Positions 1-4,635 of a stretch of 18,422 bases of DNA are shown one piece after another. Below the pieces are notes generated by a model. It worked only from the letters and a program-made list of their open reading frames with translations. It did no database searches and was not told the origin of the DNA. Made by a program: the position numbers and the translations under genes. Numbering within the stretch: position 1 is the stretch's first letter; every line of letters begins with the position of its first letter. The stretch covers positions 1-18,422 of the forward strand of contig JAEWQC010000332.1 in assembly GCA_023399355.1 (NCBI GenBank). The letters run 5' to 3'. The stretch comes from Bacillota bacterium. Its GTDB lineage: Bacteria; Bacillota; Clostridia; Acetivibrionales; DTU013.

Positions 1-143
1 ATAGGTCGGTGGCTTGTTTCAGGCGAGCAGCCAATAGGTTGAAAAAAACGAATATGTCCGAAAGGACATTTAAAAAATCTCTCTGGTGAGAGAGTAGGAA
101 GAAACTGGGCTCATGATTTCGCCGTGGTTATGAATATTCATCC
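1..143. other. Hairpin-rich stretch upstream of the first promoter
   Basis: No gene is convincing here. Three small hairpins follow one another: TGGCT (10-14) with AGCCA (29-33); ATGTCC (54-59) with GGACAT (64-69) around a GAAA tetraloop; and TCTCTC (78-83) with GAGAGA (88-93) around TGGT. None is followed by a clear T-run, so they do not read as terminators. They could be the 3' part of a structured RNA or leader that begins outside the window. A frame open from base 3 to a stop at 87-89 could be the end of a truncated gene, but nothing in it is recognisable. Confidence 0.35.
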
Positions 144-172
144 TTGACTTTTAAATTGGTTTGTGTTAAATT
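144..172 (+). promoter_or_regulatory. Sigma-A-type promoter for rpmG-secE-nusG
   Basis: TTGACT (144-149) and TAAATT (167-172) are separated by 17 bp, with a TG dinucleotide one base before the -10 (extended -10). The start of transcription should be near 179, giving an untranslated leader of about 113 nt. This is the first promoter visible upstream of rpmG. Confidence 0.7.
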
Positions 173-179
173 ATTTATT

Positions 180-242
180 GCTCCGTCTTGGAGGTCTTTT
201 TTTTGTGCTATGAATAATCAGGCGCTGAAAACAGGCGCTTGG
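180..242 (+). promoter_or_regulatory. rpmG leader with early T-run and GC hairpin
   Basis: Immediately after the predicted transcription start, CTCC (181-184) can pair with GGAG (190-193), followed by a T-run at 195-204. This resembles a very weak intrinsic terminator. A second hairpin pairs 218-226 with 234-242 around GGCGC/GCGCT. The pair could act as an attenuator or as a spacer; the first stem is only four base pairs, so its function is uncertain. Confidence 0.35.
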
Positions 243-292
243 ACGAATATGCAATACTCCCTTAATATAGACAGGGGCTGGAGGTGTCGTAA

Positions 293-442
293 ATGAGAGT
301 CAAAATCGTAATGGCATGCATCGATTGCAAGCAGAGAAATTACAATACCATGAAAAACAAAAAGAATGATCCCGACAGAATTGAGATGAAGAAGTACTGC
401 AAGTTCTGCCATAAGCATACGGTTCACAAGGAAACAAAATAA
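293..442 (+). CDS. rpmG: 50S ribosomal protein L33
   Basis: This encodes ribosomal protein L33, a small protein of the large subunit near the E site. The 49-residue product is of normal L33 length. It is the zinc-binding (C+) form: two CxxC pairs are visible, C9/C12 and C36/C39, in a very basic chain. GGAGGTG at 280-286 lies six bases before the ATG, which supports the start. It is the first gene of the cluster, downstream of the promoter at 144-172, and is followed 20 bases later by secE, the usual Firmicute order rpmG-secE-nusG. Having the zinc form suggests there may be a zinc-free paralogue elsewhere in the genome, as in several Firmicutes; that is inference. Confidence 0.95.
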   Translation: MRVKIVMACIDCKQRNYNTMKNKKNDPDRIEMKKYCKFCHKHTVHKETK

Positions 443-462
443 ACTGACGGAGGTGCACACAT

Positions 463-687
463 ATGACTGAAAATGCACGCACATCCAAGCTGGATAATGC
501 CAGAAAAAAAACTGTCAAGTTCTTCAAAGATATCAGGAATGAACTTAAGAAGGTAATCTGGCCGACAAGGGATCAGCTTATAAACAATACAGTTACGGTA
601 TTACTGGTTTGTTTACTGGTTGGTGCAGTAATCTGGATATCAGATGAGCTTCTCACGAAGGTAGTGGAATGGACTCTGACAAAGTAA
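463..687 (+). CDS. secE: Preprotein translocase subunit SecE
   Basis: SecE is the essential clamp subunit of the SecYEG protein-conducting channel in the cytoplasmic membrane. The 74-residue product is the short, single-span form normal for Gram-positive bacteria. The N-terminal half is basic and amphipathic, with the conserved stretch around FKDIRNELKKVIWPTRDQL (about residues 20-39); one hydrophobic membrane segment follows at about residues 40-60 (VTVLLVCLLVGAVIWI). GGAGGTG at 449-455 sits seven bases before the ATG. The gene lies between rpmG and nusG with gaps of 20 and 16 bases, so the three are surely co-transcribed. Confidence 0.95.
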   Translation: MTENARTSKLDNARKKTVKFFKDIRNELKKVIWPTRDQLINNTVTVLLVCLLVGAVIWISDELLTKVVEWTLTK

Positions 688-703
688 TGAGGGAGGACAT
701 GAC

Positions 704-1237
704 ATGCTTGTCAATGATATGCCTGAAATAGCCAAATGGTATGTTGTACATACTTATTCGGGCTATGAGAATAAGGTGAAAGCCAATTTGGAGAAGATCG
801 TAGAGAACAGAAGCATGCAGGAACATATACTCGATATCGTTGTTCCGATGGAAGAACAGATCGAAATCAAGGACGGCAAGAAAAAGGCCACTTTGAGAAA
901 AGTATTTCCGGGATATGTTCTTGTAAAAATGCTGATGACAGACGAGTCCTGGTATGTCGTAAGAAACACCAGGGGTGTCACCGGCTTTGTCGGACCGGGA
1001 TCCAAACCCGTTCCGCTGACAGATGATGAAGTCCGTACCATGGGCGTCGAAGAATTTGCGCCTCTGCTTGATTATGCAGTCAATGATAATGTACGGGTCA
1101 CTAACGGACCTCTGGAAAACTTCATTGGAATTGTTGAAGAGATTAATATGGAAAAGAAGAAAGTAAGAGTATCCGTATCGATGTTCGGCAGGGAAACCCC
1201 CGTTGAATTGGAATTGACACAGATACAAAAACTATAA
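704..1237 (+). CDS. nusG: Transcription termination/antitermination factor NusG
   Basis: NusG binds the RNA polymerase clamp helices and affects pausing, termination and transcription-translation coupling. The 177-residue product has the N-terminal NGN domain (from about residue 10, KWYVVHTYSGYENK, to about 110, including FPGYVLVKM) and a C-terminal KOW domain (about 120-177, with NDNVRVTNGPLENFIGIVEE). The ATG at 704 is chosen because GGGAGG (691-696) lies seven bases upstream. An in-frame ATG at 719 (MPEIAKWY) would give a 172-residue protein and is the only serious alternative. It follows secE by 16 bases and is separated from rplK by a structured 168-base spacer. Confidence 0.95.
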   Translation: MLVNDMPEIAKWYVVHTYSGYENKVKANLEKIVENRSMQEHILDIVVPMEEQIEIKDGKKKATLRKVFPGYVLVKMLMTDESWYVVRNTRGVTGFVGPGSKPVPLTDDEVRTMGVEEFAPLLDYAVNDNVRVTNGPLENFIGIVEEINMEKKKVRVSVSMFGRETPVELELTQIQKL

Positions 1238-1405
1238 GCTAAGAAGTTTTTCGAGTAGAGACAATTAAAATGCACTATTGGTAGCAAGAAGACCGAGAGG
1301 TCTCTTTCTATATGAGAAACTGACAGAAGCAAGCAGTATCGGGAATTAGCCGATAATGGGAAGCTTATCACAGTTTCCAAAAGAATTGGGAGGTGGATGA
1401 AAGCC
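1238..1405 (+). promoter_or_regulatory. Structured nusG-rplK spacer (possible rplK leader)
   Basis: Three pairings stand out. AGACC (1290-1294) pairs with GGTCT (1299-1303) around GAGA, followed by a short pyrimidine run. GAAACTG (1316-1322) pairs exactly with CAGTTTC (1371-1377), enclosing a third hairpin in which TATCGG (1337-1342) pairs with CCGATA (1350-1355). The enclosing stem ends only eleven bases before the rplK ribosome site. A -10-like TAAAAT at 1266-1271 has no acceptable -35 box. The arrangement looks like a leader that could control rplK translation, but the L1-site mimic is in the next spacer, not here. Confidence 0.4.
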
Positions 1406-1831
1406 ATGGCAAAGAAAATTACAGGTTATGTAAAGCTTCAGATTCCTGCGGGGAAGGCAACTCCGGCTCCACCGGTTGGACCAGCTTTAGGACAGCATGG
1501 TGTTAACATCATGGGATTTTGCAAGGAGTTTAACGAAAGAACGGCAAAGGATGCAGGATTGATAATTCCTGTTGTCATCACCATTTATGGGGACAGATCT
1601 TTTTCCTTCATTACAAAGACTCCTCCGGCAGCAGTACTTCTGAAGAAGGCATGCAAAATCGAAAGCGGTTCCGGTAAGCCGAATGTGGACAAGGTAGCAA
1701 AAATTTCAATGGCAGAAGTCAGGAAGATAGCTGAACTGAAAATGCCGGATCTTAACGCTGCCAGTGTAGAATCGGCCACAAGAATGATAGCTGGTACTGC
1801 CAGAAGCATGGGTATCGTAGTAGAAGGCTGA
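1406..1831 (+). CDS. rplK: 50S ribosomal protein L11
   Basis: L11 forms the GTPase-associated centre with 23S rRNA and the L10-L12 stalk, and is the site of thiostrepton action. From the ATG at 1406 the product is 141 residues and begins MAKKITGYVKLQIPAG, the normal L11 start and length. The N-terminal domain shows the proline-rich element PAPPVGPALGQHGVNI (about residues 20-35); the C-terminal RNA-binding domain starts at about residue 70. An in-frame ATG at 1397 would add MKA, but it lies only three bases after GGAGG (1389-1393), whereas 1406 has a better distance. It pairs with rplA downstream, as in most bacteria. Confidence 0.93.
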   Translation: MAKKITGYVKLQIPAGKATPAPPVGPALGQHGVNIMGFCKEFNERTAKDAGLIIPVVITIYGDRSFSFITKTPPAAVLLKKACKIESGSGKPNVDKVAKISMAEVRKIAELKMPDLNAASVESATRMIAGTARSMGIVVEG

Positions 1832-1838
1832 CAAGCCC

Positions 1839-1959
1839 GGGCAGGTCATTCAGCGCTGCTGAATTGCTCGCCCACGCAACCGGTTTAGTGGGAGGGAACG
1901 GAAGTTCCCGAAAAAAATCAACCACATGACGGGAAATTCATAGTATTGAATTTCGCCGT
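1839..1959 (+). promoter_or_regulatory. L1-binding-site mimic and flanking hairpins before rplA
   Basis: Three consecutive hairpins fill the rplK-rplA spacer. The first is 1839-1873: GGGC pairs with GCCC, and ATTCAGC pairs with GCTGAAT. The second, 1888-1925, has outer stem GTGG (1888-1891)/CCAC (1922-1925), an asymmetric internal loop, and inner stem GGGAAC (1894-1899)/GTTCCC (1904-1909) with a GGAA loop. Its strands GTGGGAGG and ACCAC match the L1 site of 23S rRNA, where GGUGGGAGG faces AUACCACC. The third is a 12-bp stem with one bulged G (1929-1940/1947-1959), ending one base before the rplA ribosome site. L1 autorepression by an rRNA-like mRNA site is established in E. coli; here it is inferred. 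Confidence 0.75.
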
Positions 1960-1974
1960 AGAGGAGAGGGTAAT

Positions 1975-2670
1975 ATGAAGAGAGGAAAGAAATATGTCGA
2001 GAGTGCAAAACTCGTAGACAGGGCAACATTATATGATCCATCACAAGCTTTGGATCTTGCCAAGAAGACAGCAAAAGCAAAGTTTGATGAAACCGTTGAA
2101 GCGCATATCAAGCTCGGTGTTGACTCAAGGCATGCTGACCAGCAGGTCAGAGGCGCAGTCGTACTTCCGCATGGTACTGGCAAGACAGTAAGAGTGCTGG
2201 TATTTGCAAAAGGCGACAAGCAGAAGGAAGCAGAACAAGGTGGAGCTGATTTTGTTGGAGCTGAAGACCTTGTAGCAAAGATACAGAATGAAAACTGGTT
2301 TGACTTTGATGTGGTCGTGGCAACTCCGGATATGATGGGTGTTGTTGGAAGACTCGGTAAGGTACTCGGACCGAAAGGACTGATGCCGAACCCGAAAGCC
2401 GGTACTGTAACGATGGATGTGGCAAAAGCCATTAATGAAATCAAAGCCGGTAAGATCGAGTACAGACTTGACAAAACGAACATTATTCATTGCCCGATCG
2501 GCAGAGCATCCTTTGATCTTGAAAAATTACAGGATAACTTCCGTACACTTATGGATGCCATCGTCAAGGCAAAACCGGTTGCAGCCAAAGGCCAGTATAT
2601 GAAGAGCGTAGTTGTCACAACTACAATGGGACCTGGAATCAAGGTCAATCCATTAAAGGTTGCAGAATAA
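1975..2670 (+). CDS. rplA: 50S ribosomal protein L1
   Basis: L1 forms the mobile L1 stalk of the large subunit, which helps release deacylated tRNA, and in other bacteria represses its own operon by binding mRNA. The 231-residue product is of standard length. Recognisable L1 elements are MKRGKKYVESAKLVD at the start, a conserved core VVATPDMMGVVGRLGKVLGPKGLMPNPK (only described here by its ends: from about residue 115 to 142), and a C-terminal block TTTMGPGIKV. The ribosome site is the purine run GAGGAGAGGG (1961-1970), four bases from the ATG. A stable hairpin ends next to that site, so access could be controlled by structure. Confidence 0.96.
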   Translation: MKRGKKYVESAKLVDRATLYDPSQALDLAKKTAKAKFDETVEAHIKLGVDSRHADQQVRGAVVLPHGTGKTVRVLVFAKGDKQKEAEQGGADFVGAEDLVAKIQNENWFDFDVVVATPDMMGVVGRLGKVLGPKGLMPNPKAGTVTMDVAKAINEIKAGKIEYRLDKTNIIHCPIGRASFDLEKLQDNFRTLMDAIVKAKPVAAKGQYMKSVVVTTTMGPGIKVNPLKVAE

Positions 2671-2702
2671 AATTTTCCGGACAGTGAGTCCCGGGGAATT
2701 TT
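2669..2702 (+). terminator. Bulged hairpin after rplA, possible weak terminator
   Basis: GGAC (2679-2682) pairs with GTCC (2688-2691) around AGTGA; after one bulged C the stem continues through CC/GG and then TTTT/AAAA-type pairs to the stop codon of rplA. The only T-run (2699-2702) is inside the stem, so termination would be incomplete. It marks the end of the rplK-rplA unit just before the probable rplJ promoter. Confidence 0.45.
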
Positions 2703-2735
2703 GATGATAGCTTGACAAGACTCTGAATAAAAAGC

Positions 2736-2764
2736 TTTACAACCTGAAAATAATGCTGTAGTAT
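2736..2764 (+). promoter_or_regulatory. Probable promoter for rplJ-rplL
   Basis: TTTACA (2736-2741) and TAGTAT (2759-2764) are 17 bp apart, which would start transcription near 2771 and place the whole L10 leader within the transcript. The -10 is only a fair match. A better -35 (TTGACA, 2712-2717) lies upstream but has no suitable -10 at normal spacing. Confidence 0.45.
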
Positions 2765-2790
2765 ATACAATGTTGTTAAAAAATGAATAA

Positions 2791-2858
2791 TTCACATGCC
2801 ACAGACAGTAGGTGCATCTGCGTAACTGGCGAAAGCCGGCCTGCCGAGGTAGAATCGT
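2791..2858 (+). promoter_or_regulatory. Ribosomal protein L10 leader
   Basis: The strand carries the conserved signature of the L10 leader family: GCCACAGACAGTAGGTGC (2798-2815) and, after a variable hairpin closed by GCGAAAGC, CCTGCCGAGGTAGAAT (2840-2855). CAGTAGG and CCTGCCG/GGTA provide the paired flanks. In Firmicutes the L10-(L12)4 complex binds this RNA and lowers expression of rplJ-rplL. It sits directly upstream of an intrinsic attenuator, which is the expected arrangement. Confidence 0.85.
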
Positions 2859-2877
2859 AATTGTTATTATGGTGCTT

Positions 2878-2924
2878 AACCCTTGTGTGTCTGCTGCGTG
2901 TGGATATGCAAGGGTTTTTATTTT
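2878..2924 (+). terminator. Attenuator terminator of the L10 leader
   Basis: AACCCTTG (2878-2885) pairs perfectly with CAAGGGTT (2909-2916); the stem can continue with G-U rich pairs toward the loop, and TTTTTATTTT (2915-2924) follows. It lies about 20 bases after the L10 leader core and 44 bases before rplJ, so termination here would be the output of L10 binding. Confidence 0.8.
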
Positions 2925-2953
2925 CAACGGAGCAGGGTCTCCATTTTAGTTTG

Positions 2954-2960
2954 AAGGAGG
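2954..2960 (+). promoter_or_regulatory. Ribosome binding site that fixes the TTG start of rplJ
   Basis: AAGGAGG lies eight bases before TTG at 2969. The reading frame is open further upstream to an ATG at 2861, but that stretch lies inside the attenuator and has no ribosome site, so the TTG is the true start. Confidence 0.85.
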
Positions 2961-2968
2961 TGGAAAAT

Positions 2969-3502
2969 TTGCCTAAGGAAAAAGTTCTGAATCAAAAACG
3001 TGAAGTTGTCGAAGGTATCAGTAATAAGATGAAAGCAGCGAAAGCTATGGTTTTTGCTGATTACAGAGGATTGACAGTAGAACAGGATACCCAGCTCAGA
3101 AACGCATTGAGGACAGCCGGTGTTGATTACAAGGTTGTAAAAAACACGCTTACCCGGTTTGCTGCCAATGAGAATGGACTTAACGGTCTGGACACCTATC
3201 TGAACGGACCTACAGCAATGGCATCAAGTGATTCTGATCCGGTTGCTCCTGCTAAGATATTGAGCGAGTATGCTAAAAAGTATGACAAGCTTGAAATTAA
3301 AGTTGGTGTAGTCGAAGGGAAGATTATTGATCCCAATGGTGTTAAAGCTCTGGCCGAACTGCCGTCGAGAGAAGTTCTCGTCGCAAGGGTGCTTGCTGGT
3401 TTCAATGCACCGATATCCGGCTTTGTCAATGTTCTTAACGGAAACCTCAGAGGCCTTGTTGTGGCTCTGAATGCAATTGCACAAAAGAAAGCGGAAGCTT
3501 AG
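2969..3502 (+). CDS. rplJ: 50S ribosomal protein L10
   Basis: L10 anchors the L12 dimers to the ribosome and, with L12, binds its own mRNA leader. Translation starts at TTG (2969), giving 177 residues that begin MPKEKVLNQKREVVEGI; this matches the family, while the longer open frame from 2861 does not. The N-terminal rRNA-binding domain shows the conserved MVFADYRGLTV (about residues 27-37) and VDYKVVKNTL (about 52-61). The C-terminal helix that holds L12 is about residues 150-177 and ends in NAIAQKKAEA. Regulation is expected through the leader and attenuator just upstream. rplL follows after 45 bases. Confidence 0.95.
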   Translation: MPKEKVLNQKREVVEGISNKMKAAKAMVFADYRGLTVEQDTQLRNALRTAGVDYKVVKNTLTRFAANENGLNGLDTYLNGPTAMASSDSDPVAPAKILSEYAKKYDKLEIKVGVVEGKIIDPNGVKALAELPSREVLVARVLAGFNAPISGFVNVLNGNLRGLVVALNAIAQKKAEA

Positions 3503-3547
3503 TGTCAAATAAAAATTTAAATTAAAATTTATGGAGGTATTTTTAAA

Positions 3548-3934
3548 ATGGCTAGCGATAAAGTATTAAAATTAATTGAAGATGTAAAAGCGTTGACAGT
3601 ATTGGAACTGTCCGAACTCGTAAAAGCTCTTGAAGAAGAATTCGGCGTATCAGCAGCAGCTCCCATGGCAGTAGCAGCAGCTCCTGCAGCAGGCGCAGCA
3701 GCAGCGGCTCCAGCTGAAGAAAAGACTGAGTTCAACGTAATCCTCAAGGACGTTGGCGCAGAAAAGATCAAGGTTATCAAGGTTGTCAGAGAATTGACAG
3801 GTCTTGGACTCAAGGAAGCAAAAGATCTCGTTGACGGCGCACCGAAGACCGTTAAAGAGAATGTAACCAAGGAAGAAGCTGCTTCCATGGAAGCTAAGTT
3901 TAAAGAAGTCGGCGCTAGCGTCGAAATCAAGTAA
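3548..3934 (+). CDS. rplL: 50S ribosomal protein L7/L12
   Basis: L7/L12 forms the flexible stalk that recruits and stimulates the translational GTPases such as EF-G and EF-Tu, which are encoded further along this window. The 128-residue product has the three usual parts: an N-terminal dimerisation and L10-binding region (about residues 1-33), an alanine-rich hinge (about 35-58, with repeated AAAPAAGAAAAAP), and the globular C-terminal domain from about KTEFNVIL, including the conserved ELTGLGLKEAKDLVD. GGAGGT at 3533-3538 lies nine bases from the ATG. A strong terminator follows 13 bases after the stop, so the rplJL unit ends here. Confidence 0.97.
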   Translation: MASDKVLKLIEDVKALTVLELSELVKALEEEFGVSAAAPMAVAAAPAAGAAAAAPAEEKTEFNVILKDVGAEKIKVIKVVRELTGLGLKEAKDLVDGAPKTVKENVTKEEAASMEAKFKEVGASVEIK

Positions 3935-3947
3935 TTATAAGCGAAGA

Positions 3948-3978
3948 AAAAGTGTCTCGTGCAGAGGCACTTTTTTTT
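3948..3978 (+). terminator. Intrinsic terminator of rplJ-rplL
   Basis: AAAAGTGTCTC (3948-3958) pairs with GAGGCACTTTT (3964-3974), one G-T pair, loop GTGCA, followed by eight T (3971-3978). This is a strong, A-run/T-run flanked terminator and would also work partly on the other strand. Confidence 0.9.
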
Positions 3979-4054
3979 GAGTACGGGGGGCCGCTTTTGA
4001 CCGCACAAAAGCGTCGGAAAACGCGTCCCTCAACGCCGTGGAGGCTGTCAGGGC
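3979..4054 (+). repeat. Left outer arm of the foldback element
   Basis: It starts with GAGTAC directly after the rplL terminator T-run, has a run of G (3985-3990) not matched in the other arm, then CCGCTTTTGACCGC. Its complement reads GCCCTGACAGCCTCC and CGGTCAAAAGCGG, nearly identical to the right arm. Confidence 0.8.
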
Positions 4055-4059
4055 ACTGT

Positions 4060-4207
4060 AAAAAGGCTTCGGCTGCACCAGCGTTTTGGCGGGAACCGTT
4101 TGCGGTCGGAATAGATTCGCCATCGTGGTGACTATTCCTAAAATGCGCATCGTGCGCATTTTACCACAGACGGTTAACGTCAAACCGGGTACAGCTCAAA
4201 GCCTTTT
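4060..4207 (+). repeat. Internal hairpin domain A
   Basis: AAAAAGGCTT at the start is complementary to AAAGCCTTTT at the end, and matching continues inward through GCTGCACC/GGTACAGC, AACCGTTTG/CAGACGGTT and GGAATAG/CTATTCC. One side carries an additional perfect hairpin, AAAATGCGCA (4140-4149)/TGCGCATTTT (4153-4162), with loop TCG. Confidence 0.7.
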
Positions 4208-4220
4208 AAACACACATTAT

Positions 4221-4290
4221 TGTCTCCGATGTCACTTCAAAGCCGCTTCTGAGAGCCGCAGGCTGCCCCCGGAGAGACATCGGAGGGACA
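4221..4290 (+). repeat. Internal hairpin domain B
   Basis: TGTC (4221-4224) pairs with GACA (4287-4290) and TCCGATGTC (4225-4233) with GACATCGGA (4276-4284), leaving a two-base GG bulge. The G+C-rich interior can form shorter AGCC/GGCT pairing. Confidence 0.7.
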
Positions 4291-4332
4291 CTAAAGAGGC
4301 ACCAGAGGCACAACAAAGGCGCTAATAAGAGT

Positions 4333-4442
4333 GTAAAAAAAGTTTTACAAATGTACTCAATTTTAAATGGTTCTTAAGTGGTATGTTTTTTGCCGCTTAA
4401 GAATCATTTGGAATTGCTAATACATTGTAAAGCTTTTTTTAT
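4333..4442 (+). repeat. Internal hairpin domain C, about 45 bp arm
   Basis: The apex is a perfect wobble-tolerant stem of 24 bp: 4358-4381 pairs with 4393-4416 around an 11-base loop. It continues with AATGTA (4350-4355)/TACATT (4421-4426), and then a run of seven A (4335-4341) facing seven T (4434-4440). The whole 110-base stretch therefore folds as one long arm. Confidence 0.75.
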
Positions 4443-4445
4443 TGC

Positions 4446-4514
4446 GCCCTGACAGCCTCCGCGGCATTGAGCGGCGCCTTTTCCACCGCTTTTGGGCGGT
4501 CAAAAGCGGTACTC
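4446..4514 (+). repeat. Right outer arm of the foldback element
   Basis: It reads GCCCTGACAGCCTCC at 4446-4460 and ends in GCGGTCAAAAGCGGTACTC. Aligned with the complement of the left arm, the first 60 or so bases differ only by substitutions, without gaps. Its end overlaps the first 22-bp tandem repeat. Confidence 0.8.
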
Positions 4515-4564
4515 CACAGCCTCAAAAGCGGTACTCCATAGCCTTAAAATGGTACTATCATGGG
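4500..4564 (+). repeat. 22-bp tandem repeats at the element's right edge
   Basis: TCAAAAGCGGTACTCCACAG plus CC (4500-4521) is followed directly by a copy with one change, C to T (4522-4543), and a decayed third copy starting TTAAAATGGTACTATC (4544 onward). An inverted copy of TCAAAAGCGG is at 3991-4000. Multiple short repeats at an end are typical of transposase binding sites, for instance in IS21-type elements; that assignment is only inference. Confidence 0.7.
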
Positions 4565-4600
4565 AATTTATGTACCCCTCGTGGGCAATAAAAAAATCTG

Positions 4601-4629
4601 TTGACATGTAGACAGCGGTATGCTAAAAT
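4601..4629 (+). promoter_or_regulatory. Strong sigma-A-type promoter for rpoB-rpoC
   Basis: TTGACA (4601-4606) is a perfect -35, and TAAAAT (4624-4629) lies at exactly 17 bp with TG one base upstream of it (extended -10). Transcription should begin near 4636, about 434 bases before rpoB. It lies just outside the repeat element, so the polymerase genes have their own promoter. Confidence 0.85.
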
Positions 4630-4635
4630 TATAAA

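Larger units (their letters stand above)
3979..4514. repeat. Large nested inverted-repeat (foldback) element
   Basis: A noncoding block of about 535 bp is almost entirely self-complementary. The outer arms, 3979-4054 and 4446-4514, are imperfect inverted copies joined by GCCCTGACAGCCTCC-type sequence and ending in GAGTAC/GTACTC. A weaker extension continues inward to about 4071 and back to 4427. Between the arms lie three hairpin domains: 4060-4207, 4221-4290 and 4333-4442. On paper the strand folds into a four-way junction. It is visibly richer in G+C than the AT-rich DNA around it. It could be a MITE-like or foldback element, or a large structured RNA. No open frame in it looks real and I do not recognise the family. 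Confidence 0.8.

Noticed and set aside
3..89. Possible 3' end of a gene open from the window edge to TGA at 87-89
   Set aside because: The peptide is short, basic and unrecognisable, and the stretch is dominated by hairpins; I could not support a gene.
1214..1238. TTGACA within the end of nusG with a nearby TATAAG
   Set aside because: The spacing is only 13 bp and the boxes lie inside coding sequence; not a workable promoter.
2712..2717. Perfect TTGACA after rplA
   Set aside because: No -10 box lies at 16-18 bp, so I preferred the TTTACA/TAGTAT pair downstream.
2861..2968. Upstream extension of rplJ from ATG 2861
   Set aside because: It would lie in the attenuator hairpin, has no ribosome site, and its peptide does not match L10; the TTG at 2969 has a strong site and fits the family.
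3935..4183. 82-residue open frame on the minus strand across the rplL terminator
   Set aside because: It runs back through the terminator hairpin and repeat arm and has no ribosome site; not a credible gene.
4086..4325. 79-residue open frame inside the foldback element, plus strand
   Set aside because: It crosses several inverted-repeat arms, has no ribosome site and has low-complexity basic composition; it is most likely a by-product of the repeats.
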